Below, piece after piece: positions 57,144 to 64,000 of a stretch of DNA of 64,000 bases. The notes under the pieces were generated by a model. It searched no databases. It worked only from the letters and a program-made list of their open reading frames with translations, and was not told where the DNA came from. Made by a program: the position numbers and the translations under genes. The stretch covers positions 22,324 to 86,323 of the forward strand of contig NZ_JACKSH010000046.1 of assembly GCF_025821625.1 (NCBI RefSeq), given 5' to 3'. This DNA is from Mycolicibacterium pyrenivorans. Lineage in GTDB: Bacteria; Actinomycetota; Actinomycetes; Mycobacteriales; Mycobacteriaceae. The stretch's first letter is position 1; each line of letters starts with the position of its first letter.

Positions 57144-58301
57144 CTACGGGTGGGCGTTGGGCGAGCGAAGCGACGGGAGATCGACACTGCGCGGCCGGTA
57201 GCCGTCGCCGGTCGCGATCAGGACCTCACCATGGCCGGGGCTCCCGCACGCCCGGTCGCATCCGACGAAGTGACGGTGCCCCGCTGGGTTCGCGGCCGGG
57301 TCGGCGACGGCCGCCGCGGCATCGGCGCGGACATCGGCCACCGACCGCTCACAACCGGGCATTCCGGCACATGCCGACACAGACAGCCACGGCGAGTTGT
57401 CGTCGAAGACCAGTCCGCGAGGGGCCAGGACCCGCAGTGCCAGGTCGGCGGTGCCCTCGTCGAGGTCGAACAGCAGCACCGACCGCCACGGGGTGAGGGC
57501 CATCGGCGCCTCCACCGCCGCGAGGTAGCGCGCGGTCTCTGCGTCCAGGACGCCGAGGGGCACGCCGGCTCCCAGCGTGACCCGCCCGTCGGTCTGCTCG
57601 ATCCAGCCGACGGGGGGTCTGGTCTGTGCCGGCCACGATGCGCCGGGGGGCACCATGGCCTTCAGCGGTCCGAGCAACGCCGACGGATCGTCGAGTTCCT
57701 CTACCCGCCAACGCTTTCCGCGAATCATGAGGAACCGGTCGGCGATCGCCAGCAGCTCGGGTATCACCTCGGCGGCGGTCAGCCGCACGCCGGTGTCACG
57801 GCCGGCCAGCAGCAGGGCGGCGGTGCATTCATCGAGTGCGTGGACGCCCGTGTCGGCGCCGAGGCCGGAGATGTCGCCGCGACCGTCGTCGATGCCGAAC
57901 AGGAACCGGCCCGGCAGGCGGCTGAGGCCGGGTTCGTGCTGCACCGCCGAATCCAGGGCGGCGACGAGGCCGCGGACGTCCCAGATGCCGCCGCTGCGGC
58001 CGGACAGGGGTGAAGCCACGATGTTGCGGACCCGCTCGTGGGTGGGCGACGGCAGCAACCCGGCACCGGAGAGCCGAGCCGCCACGGCGGCCGTGTCCCG
58101 CACCCCGCGAATCTGCAGGTTGCCCCGAGAGGTCAACTCCAGCGTCGAGTTTCCGGAGTCCATGGCGGCCTGCGCCACCGCCTCCAACTGCGCGGCGCTG
58201 ATCATCCCGCCCGGCAGCCGCAGCCGGGCCAACTCGCCGTCTGCGGCGTGGTGGGTCTGCAGCGCGCCGGGGCAGGCGTCGTCGTCGCGCGCCCTGTTCA
58301 T
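57144..58301 (-). CDS. cobG: Precorrin-3B synthase CobG with short repeat-derived tail
   Basis: CobG is the O2-dependent ring-contraction monooxygenase of the aerobic pathway, with siroheme-like and Fe-S motifs. Start ATG 58301 (MNRARDDDACPGALQ) gives 385 residues; the upstream ATG 58382 adds unconserved residues. Nitrite/sulfite reductase-type half domains show LTSRGNLQIRG and a Cys set (SACAGMPGCERS, VGCDRACG) for a 4Fe-4S cluster. The last dozen residues (DLPSLRSPNAHP) come from one copy of the GCGAGCGAAGCGACGGGA border repeat in reverse orientation. Homologues end before this. Confidence 0.93.
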   Translation of the reverse strand: MNRARDDDACPGALQTHHAADGELARLRLPGGMISAAQLEAVAQAAMDSGNSTLELTSRGNLQIRGVRDTAAVAARLSGAGLLPSPTHERVRNIVASPLSGRSGGIWDVRGLVAALDSAVQHEPGLSRLPGRFLFGIDDGRGDISGLGADTGVHALDECTAALLLAGRDTGVRLTAAEVIPELLAIADRFLMIRGKRWRVEELDDPSALLGPLKAMVPPGASWPAQTRPPVGWIEQTDGRVTLGAGVPLGVLDAETARYLAAVEAPMALTPWRSVLLFDLDEGTADLALRVLAPRGLVFDDNSPWLSVSACAGMPGCERSVADVRADAAAAVADPAANPAGHRHFVGCDRACGSPGHGEVLIATGDGYRPRSVDLPSLRSPNAHP

Positions 58302-58457
58302 CCGTTCACGGTACCCATCGCCGGGGACGCGACGGGCGGCGATCTCCGCTGACGACGGCTGGCGGCCGGTGGCGGCCATCATTGACCCCAGACGCCCGAT
58401 TCCGCGGTGCCGCCCGCACCGTCGGAGTAACGTGCCTCCAGGTCAGGGGGTCAGCCC

Positions 58458-59939
58458 ATGTCGGTCGAGGGTATCGAGCACACGCAGCCGAGGCGCCGGA
58501 TCAGCGTCGCGATCATCGGTGCGGGGATGTCGGGACTGTGCATGGCGGTCAAGCTGCAGGACGCCGGCGTCGACGAGTTCACGATCTTCGAGAAGGCCGA
58601 CGAGGTCGGCGGCACCTGGCGCGACAACACCTATCCTGGCCTGACGTGTGACGTCCCGTCGCGGTACTACACCTATTCGTTCCGGCCCAACCCCGAGTGG
58701 TCGCACATGCTGCCGCCGGGGCCCGAGATCCAGCAGTACTTCCGTCAGGTCGCCACCGAGCGCGGCCTCCGGCATCACATCCGGTTCGGCACCGACGTCA
58801 CCGACGCCACATACCGGGACGGCCGATGGTGGGTCGCCACCGCTGCCGGAGTGGAGGCGTTCGACGTGCTCGTCACCGCCACCGGCATCCTGCGTATTCC
58901 GCGCTACCCCGACATCGAGGGCCTGGACACCTTCGCGGGCCCGATGTTCCACTCGTCGCGCTGGGATCACTCGGTCTCTCTGCCCGACAAGCGGATCGGG
59001 CTCATCGGGACCGGCTCGACCGGCGTGCAGATCACCGCAGAGCTGGGAGGTGAAGTCCGGCAGCTCAAGGTGTTCCAGCGTTCCGCACAGTGGATCTGTC
59101 CGTGGCCGAATCCGGAGGTGTCGGCGCGGACGAGGGCCGCGATGCGCCGCTGGCCGTGGCTCAACAGCTTCGGGTACTGGTTCTGGAGCCGCTTCGTCCG
59201 GTCGATCTTCGGTGTGGCGCCGGTGCGTCCGGGCTGGCAACGGTGGCTCTACCAGACGCAGTGCCGGTGGAATCTCCGTCTTTCCGTGCGTGACCGGGAG
59301 CTCAAGGCCAAGCTGACGCCCAGGGATCAGCCGATGTGCAAGCGGATGATCTTCGCCGGGCACTACTACCGGGCGGTGCAGAAACCCGGCGTCGACATCG
59401 TCACCGACGCGATCGACTGCATCGAGCCGCGCGGGGTGATCACCGCCGACGGCGCGCTGCACGAGGTCGACCTGTTGGTGCTGGCCACCGGTTTCGACGC
59501 GCATGCCTACGTGCGGCCGCTGGCGATCACCGGCGAGGACGGTCGCACGCTCGACGAGGTGTGGGCCGACGGGCCCGCCGCATACCGCTCGGTGGCGGTG
59601 CCCGGGTTTCCCAACATGTTCATGCTGATGGGTCCGCACGCGCCGGTCGGCAACGACTCGCTCATCCACGTCGCCGAGAACCAGGTTGAGTACGTGATGT
59701 GGTGGATCGACCAGTTGCGTGCGGGCCGGATCGTCACCGCCGCACCGACCGAGGCCGCCACCAAGGCCTACAACGACGCGATGAAAGCGGCGATGCCGCA
59801 GACGGTCTGGACCACCGGATGCAGCAGCTGGTACCTGGGCAAGGACGGCCTGCCCGAACTGTTCCCGTGGGACGCCGACCACTACAAGGAGTTGATGCGG
59901 GCACCGCAGGTGACAGATTTCGAGGTCCGCACCCCCTGA
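58458..59939 (+). CDS. Flavin-containing Baeyer-Villiger-type monooxygenase
   Basis: The 493-residue class B flavoprotein has the FAD fold AIIGAGMSGLCMAVKLQ, the NADPH fold IGLIGTGSTGVQIT and the BVMO fingerprint FAGPMFHSSRWDH. The late LATGFDAHAYV stretch is also typical. It would insert oxygen into ketones or oxidise heteroatoms. The substrate is unknown; mycobacteria hold many such enzymes, including the EthA group. It is divergent from cobG (156-bp gap). A perfect CRP palindrome starts at the base after its stop. Confidence 0.88.
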   Translation: MSVEGIEHTQPRRRISVAIIGAGMSGLCMAVKLQDAGVDEFTIFEKADEVGGTWRDNTYPGLTCDVPSRYYTYSFRPNPEWSHMLPPGPEIQQYFRQVATERGLRHHIRFGTDVTDATYRDGRWWVATAAGVEAFDVLVTATGILRIPRYPDIEGLDTFAGPMFHSSRWDHSVSLPDKRIGLIGTGSTGVQITAELGGEVRQLKVFQRSAQWICPWPNPEVSARTRAAMRRWPWLNSFGYWFWSRFVRSIFGVAPVRPGWQRWLYQTQCRWNLRLSVRDRELKAKLTPRDQPMCKRMIFAGHYYRAVQKPGVDIVTDAIDCIEPRGVITADGALHEVDLLVLATGFDAHAYVRPLAITGEDGRTLDEVWADGPAAYRSVAVPGFPNMFMLMGPHAPVGNDSLIHVAENQVEYVMWWIDQLRAGRIVTAAPTEAATKAYNDAMKAAMPQTVWTTGCSSWYLGKDGLPELFPWDADHYKELMRAPQVTDFEVRTP

Positions 59940-59955
59940 TGTGATGCCGATCACA
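59940..59955. promoter_or_regulatory. Perfect CRP palindrome upstream of a 30-residue membrane peptide gene
   Basis: TGTGATGCCGATCACA is a perfect match to TGTGA-N6-TCACA, with six-base perfect arms. It starts just after the monooxygenase stop and ends 110 bp before the small ORF at 60066. The position fits activation of a promoter between about 60000 and 60050. It is the strongest of the two CRP-type sites I found. Confidence 0.7.
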
Positions 59956-60065
59956 CTCAGCACATCCAGTTCTCCCACGCACACAACGAGCCGTTGTGGC
60001 GTTACCGGCGGTACCGTTCGCTTACTGAACCCGTGTCAAACAACGGGATCATGAAAGGAACGACG

Positions 60066-60158
60066 ATGTTCGCAATCTTGGTTTTGGCAGCGGTGGTCTT
60101 CCTGCTCGTCGCGGCGATGGGGATGCACCAGACCTGGTACGGCCGCTGGCACGGCTGA
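60066..60158 (+). CDS. 30-residue single-pass membrane peptide
   Basis: ATG 60066 is preceded by AAAGGA at a good distance (60053-60058). The product is one hydrophobic helix (MFAILVLAAVVFLLVAAMGM) followed by the polar tail HQTWYGRWHG. It is too short for default gene callers. Support comes from the ribosome binding site, a clean transmembrane plus aromatic/His tail, a 5' region of its own and a perfect CRP site upstream. Function unknown; similar size peptides often bind and adjust membrane complexes. Confidence 0.6.
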   Translation: MFAILVLAAVVFLLVAAMGMHQTWYGRWHG

Positions 60159-60265
60159 TCCGGCCGTAGCCGCACGGCGGTTCGCGGAAGAGGACCGCCT
60201 TTCGGCATATCTGCCTCGGCCAGGTTGGCGATCTCGGGCTGCGCGCCATGGGGTACGAATGGTGC

Positions 60266-63200
60266 GTGCCCGAAACTCCGAGTGTCCCGACCATCCTGTT
60301 GCTGTCGACCTCGGACACCGACCTCATCGCCGCGCGAGCCAGTGGCGCGGCCTACCGCTGGGCGAATCCATCGCGTCTGGTCGAGGGCGAACTCGAGGAC
60401 CTGCTGAGCGGCGCCGACGTCGCAATCGTCCGGATCCTCGGCGGCTACCGGGCGTGGGAGGAGGGCATCGACGCCGTCGTGGCCAGCGGCGCGCCCACTG
60501 TGGTGATCAGCGGTGAGCAGGCCCCCGACGCCGACCTGATGAGCCACTCGACGGTGCCTGCGGGCGTTGCCCTCGAGACGCACGTCTACTTCGCGCAGGG
60601 CGGTGTCGAGAACCTGCGTCAGTTGCACGCCTTCCTGTCGGACACGCTGTTGATGACGGGCTTCGGCTTCTCCCGCCCGGCGGCCACCCCGACGTGGGGT
60701 GTGCTGGAACGCCAAGGCGCCGCCGCACCGACCGGCCCACGCATCGCGGTGCTGTACTACCGCGCGCAGCATCTGGCAGGCAACACCGAGTACGTCGAGG
60801 CGCTCTGCGACGCCATCGAACATGCCGGCGGCGTTCCACTGCCGGTGTACTGTGCGTCGCTGCGCACCGCCGAACCCGAACTGCTCGAATTGCTCGGCAC
60901 CGCAGGCGCATTGGTGACGACGGTGCTGGCGGCCGGGGGAGCGAACCCCGCCTCGGTCGGCGCGGGCGGCACCGACGACCAATGGAACGTCGCTCACCTT
61001 GCCGCGTTGAACGTGCCCATTCTGCAGGGCATGTGCCTGACGAGTTCGCGAGCGCAGTGGCATTCCAATGACGACGGGATGTCGCCGCTCGACGTCGCCA
61101 CCCAGGTGGCCGTTCCTGAGTTCGACGGTCGCATCGTCACGGTTCCGTTCTCGTTCAAGGAGATCGACGACGAGGGTCTGATCTCCTACGTTCCCGATCG
61201 CGAACGTTGCGCTCGAGTCGCCGGGCTGGCCGTGCGGCACGCGCGGCTGCGCGGCATCGCACCCGCCGACAAACGGGTCGCCCTGGTGTTCTCCGCGTAT
61301 CCGACCAAGCACGCGCGTATCGGCAATGCTGTCGGATTGGATACGCCAGCCAGTGCGGTCGCGCTGCTGCGGGCGATGCGGGAGGCCGGTTACGACATCG
61401 GTGAGGTGCCGGGTGTCGACGCCGAGGATGGCGATGCACTGGTGCACGCGCTGATCGAGCGCGGCGGGCAGGACCAGGACTGGCTGAGCGAGGGTCAGCT
61501 GGTCGGCAACCCGATCCGGTTGCCCGCCAAGGAGTATCGGGACTGGTTCGCCACGCTGCCCGCCGAGTTGACCGACGCGATGGTCGAGCACTGGGGTCCA
61601 CCGCCGGGTGAGCTCTTCGTCGATCGCACCCGCGACCCCGAGGGTGAGATCGTCATCGCGGCAATGCTGTCGGGCAACGTCGTGATTCTCGTCCAGCCCC
61701 CGCGCGGGTTCGGCGAGAACCCCGTCGCGATCTACCACGACCCGGACCTGCCGCCGAGCCACCACTACCTCGCCGCGTATCGCTGGCTGGACAAGGGTTT
61801 CGGCGCCGACGCCGTGGTGCATCTGGGCAAGCACGGAAACCTGGAATGGCTGCCCGGCAAGACGCTCGGCATGTCCGCGGCGTGCGGATCCGACGCCGCC
61901 CTCGGCGACCTGCCGTTGATCTACCCGTTCCTGGTCAACGACCCTGGAGAGGGCACGCAGGCGAAGCGCCGTGCGCATGCGGTGCTGGTGGACCATCTCA
62001 TCCCACCGATGGCACGTGCCGAGACCTACGGCGACATCGCCCGCCTCGAGCAGCTTCTCGACGAACACTCGAACATCGCCGCGCTCGATCCCGGAAAGCT
62101 GCCGGCGATCCGTCAGCAGATCTGGACGCTGATGCGGGCCGCGAAGATGGATCACGACCTGGGCCTGGAGGACCGGCCCGACGAGGACGTGTTCGACGAC
62201 ATGCTGCTACATGTCGACGGTTGGCTCTGCGAGATCAAGGACGTTCAGATCCGCGACGGCCTGCACGTGCTGGGCCAGGCGCCGGACGGCTCGGTCGAAC
62301 TCGACCTGGTGCTGGCGATCCTGCGGGCCCGCCAGTTGTTCGGCGGTGAGCAATCAGTGCCCGGCCTGCGTCAGGCACTCGGCCTCGCCGAGGACGGCAC
62401 GGACAAACGCGGCGCCGTCGACGTCGCGGAGGAGCAGGCGCGCGGCCTGGTGGCCGCGCTGCAGGAAACCGACTGGGACGCCACGGCTGTCGATCGGATC
62501 ACCGACAACGCCGACGTCGCCGCCGTCCTGCGGTTCGCCGCCGAGGAGGTCGTGCCGCGGCTACGCCAGACCGACTGCGAGATTACCCAGATTCTGCGGG
62601 CGCTCGACGGTGGTTTCATCGCCGCGGGTCCGTCGGGCTCGCCGTTGCGTGGCCTGGTCAACGTGCTTCCCACCGGCCGGAACTTCTACTCCGTCGATCC
62701 CAAGGCGGTGCCGTCGCGGCTTGCCTGGGAAACCGGTGTGGCCCTTGCGGATTCGCTACTCGAGCGATACCGCGCTGACCACGGGCAGTGGCCGCAGTCG
62801 GTCGGACTATCGGTGTGGGGCACCTCCGCCATGCGGACCGCGGGTGACGACATCGCCGAAGTCCTTGCCCTGCTCGGTGTCCGGCCGGTGTGGGACGACG
62901 CGTCGCGACGCGTCGTCGATCTTCAGGCCATGTCACCGGCGGAGCTGGGCAGGCCACGCATCGACGTCACCGTCCGCATCTCCGGTTTCTTCCGCGACGC
63001 CTTCCCGCACGTCGTGACCATGCTCGACGACGCGGTCCGGTTGGTCGCCGGCCTGGACGAGCCGGCCGAGCAGAACTACGTCCGCGCGCACAGCGAGGCC
63101 GACCTCGCCGAACACGGTGACCAACGCCGGGCCACCACAAGGATCTTCGGCTCCAAGCCCGGCACCTACGGGGCCGGCCTGCTGCAGTTGATCGACAGCC

Positions 63201-63853
63201 GCAACTGGCGCGACGACGCCGACCTCGCGCAGGTGTACACCGCCTGGGGCGGGTTCGCCTACGGCCGCGGCCTGGACGGCGCCCCGGCCACCGATGAGAT
63301 GAACAGGGCCTACCGCAGGATCGCGGTCGCCGCCAAGAACACCGACACCCGCGAGCACGACATCGCCGATTCTGACGACTACTTCCAGTATCACGGCGGC
63401 ATGATCGCCACCGTGCGCGCCCTGACCGGCAAGGACCCGGTCGCCTACATCGGGGACAACACCCGTCCGGACTCGGTGCGTACCCGGACGTTGTCGGAGG
63501 AGACCACCCGCGTCTTCCGGGCTCGCGTGGTCAATCCGCGATGGATCAACGCGATGCGCAGGCACGGGTACAAGGGCGCCTTCGAGATGGCCGCGACTGT
63601 TGACTACCTCTTCGGCTACGACGCCACCGCGGGCGTGATGGCCGACTGGATGTACGAGCGTCTGGCCGGGGAGTACGTGCTCGACGACGAGAACCGCAAG
63701 TTCATGGCCGAGTCGAACCCGTGGGCGTTGCACGGGATGGCCGAGCGCCTGCTCGAGGCGGCAGGCCGGGGGATGTGGGATCAACCTGACCCCGCCACGT
63801 TGGACGGCTTGAAGCAGGTCCTGCTGGAGACGGAGGGCGACCTCGAAGGCTGA
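60266..63853 (+). CDS. cobN: Cobaltochelatase large subunit CobN
   Basis: CobN inserts cobalt into hydrogenobyrinate a,c-diamide with ATP and CobST. From GTG 60266 (VPETPSVPTILLLSTSDTDLI) it has 1195 residues, close to M. tuberculosis Rv2062c; ATG 60248 would add six. Signatures include TWGVLERQGAA, VPFSFKEIDDEGLISY, AVVHLGKHGNLEWLPGKTLGMSA and PTGRNFYSVDPKAVPS. Strong similarity runs to the end (LLETEGDLEG). I see no cobalamin riboswitch in the 107 bases after the small ORF. Confidence 0.95.
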   Translation: MPETPSVPTILLLSTSDTDLIAARASGAAYRWANPSRLVEGELEDLLSGADVAIVRILGGYRAWEEGIDAVVASGAPTVVISGEQAPDADLMSHSTVPAGVALETHVYFAQGGVENLRQLHAFLSDTLLMTGFGFSRPAATPTWGVLERQGAAAPTGPRIAVLYYRAQHLAGNTEYVEALCDAIEHAGGVPLPVYCASLRTAEPELLELLGTAGALVTTVLAAGGANPASVGAGGTDDQWNVAHLAALNVPILQGMCLTSSRAQWHSNDDGMSPLDVATQVAVPEFDGRIVTVPFSFKEIDDEGLISYVPDRERCARVAGLAVRHARLRGIAPADKRVALVFSAYPTKHARIGNAVGLDTPASAVALLRAMREAGYDIGEVPGVDAEDGDALVHALIERGGQDQDWLSEGQLVGNPIRLPAKEYRDWFATLPAELTDAMVEHWGPPPGELFVDRTRDPEGEIVIAAMLSGNVVILVQPPRGFGENPVAIYHDPDLPPSHHYLAAYRWLDKGFGADAVVHLGKHGNLEWLPGKTLGMSAACGSDAALGDLPLIYPFLVNDPGEGTQAKRRAHAVLVDHLIPPMARAETYGDIARLEQLLDEHSNIAALDPGKLPAIRQQIWTLMRAAKMDHDLGLEDRPDEDVFDDMLLHVDGWLCEIKDVQIRDGLHVLGQAPDGSVELDLVLAILRARQLFGGEQSVPGLRQALGLAEDGTDKRGAVDVAEEQARGLVAALQETDWDATAVDRITDNADVAAVLRFAAEEVVPRLRQTDCEITQILRALDGGFIAAGPSGSPLRGLVNVLPTGRNFYSVDPKAVPSRLAWETGVALADSLLERYRADHGQWPQSVGLSVWGTSAMRTAGDDIAEVLALLGVRPVWDDASRRVVDLQAMSPAELGRPRIDVTVRISGFFRDAFPHVVTMLDDAVRLVAGLDEPAEQNYVRAHSEADLAEHGDQRRATTRIFGSKPGTYGAGLLQLIDSRNWRDDADLAQVYTAWGGFAYGRGLDGAPATDEMNRAYRRIAVAAKNTDTREHDIADSDDYFQYHGGMIATVRALTGKDPVAYIGDNTRPDSVRTRTLSEETTRVFRARVVNPRWINAMRRHGYKGAFEMAATVDYLFGYDATAGVMADWMYERLAGEYVLDDENRKFMAESNPWALHGMAERLLEAAGRGMWDQPDPATLDGLKQVLLETEGDLEG

Positions 63854-64000
63854 GCGCCACGTGTCGGCGGGGTGTTCTAGTCTGGTCTCATGTTCGAATG
63901 TTTGTGGCGCTCCTAGTGTTCTAGTGGGTGCCTTTTCGCTGTTCAGCGGTTCTTTTGGTTGAGACTCAAGCGTTCTCGGCGTGTTATTGCGCAGATGAGG
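63854..64000. other. Non-coding right end after cobN
   Basis: No convincing gene in these 147 bases. GTGTTCTAG occurs twice (63872 and 63916). An ATG at 63890 opens a frame that stops after eight codons. The ATGTTCGAATG stretch resembles the start region of mycobacterial DUF222/HNH (13E12-type) genes, so a degraded or off-window copy is possible, but support is weak. Base composition drops to about 53% G+C, lower than the genes before it. Confidence 0.3.

Noticed and set aside
60159..60265. Cobalamin riboswitch in front of cobN.
   Set aside because: The conserved B12-box sequence and the expected length of about 200 bases are not present between the small ORF and cobN.

Overview
The window is about 67% G+C and reads as the chromosome of a fast-growing mycobacterium (Mycolicibacterium-type). 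It carries the Pup-proteasome system (mpa, dop, pup, prcB, prcA, pafA, pafB, pafC), tatA/tatC, helY, a CobIJ fusion, a CobN cobaltochelatase and MTB12/LppK-like exported proteins. Gene order from hisE to cobN follows the known M. tuberculosis order Rv2122c to Rv2062c, with insertions and losses. I saw no rRNA, tRNA, CRISPR array, IS element or prophage, and no gene-free stretch longer than 300 bases.

Layout. 1-4911 (minus strand): purine catabolism, with a molybdenum hydroxylase (fused Fe-S/Mo subunit plus FAD subunit), urate hydroxylase HpxO, HIU hydrolase and OHCU decarboxylase, covering xanthine to allantoin. 5065-10553: a HAD phosphatase, a sugar porter with a CRP-type site in front, hisE-hisG, a small membrane protein and a MerA-like flavoprotein. 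10537-14185 (minus): an ArsR operon, DinB, thioesterase and a RecB-like nuclease. 14270-28374: trmI, exported proteins, mpa, a frame-split LAL regulator, two paralogous membrane proteins, then dop-pup-prcB-prcA. 28568-37212: an inserted glycine betaine/choline catabolic island with an IclR regulator. It contains two deletion-damaged genes: an aldehyde dehydrogenase/permease scar and a cNMP-CBS-DUF294 remnant. 37260-39151: a DUF1023 hydrolase with a WXG100-like partner. 39370-47673: pafA, a reversed methyltransferase, pafB, pafC, tatA, tatC, helY. 47730-53177: Rv2091c- to Rv2072c-like genes ending in cobL. 53155-63853: a phosphotransferase/TetR pair where cobM and cobK lie in M. tuberculosis, then cobIJ, cobH, cobG, a Baeyer-Villiger-type monooxygenase, a 30-residue membrane peptide under a perfect CRP palindrome, and cobN.

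The most striking signal is a family of short tandem repeats at gene borders. At two loci (uraD-uraH at 4255-4411 and pafB-pafC at 42456-42615) each 35-bp unit is a complete 12-codon mini-ORF with its own Shine-Dalgarno-like stretch. Its TGA overlaps the next unit's ATG as ATGA, so the units form an unbroken stop-start ladder from the upstream gene's stop to the downstream gene's start. Related repeats lie at 33303, 39253, 40748 and 54963 and inside the 3' ends of trmI and cobG.

Functional reading. In the betaine island choline oxidase, a Rieske betaine demethylase, dimethylglycine dehydrogenase and sarcosine oxidase form a choline-to-glycine route. The betaine aldehyde dehydrogenase and the transporter have been deleted. 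The GMC enzyme closely resembles choline oxidases that carry out both oxidation steps, so the missing dehydrogenase may be dispensable.
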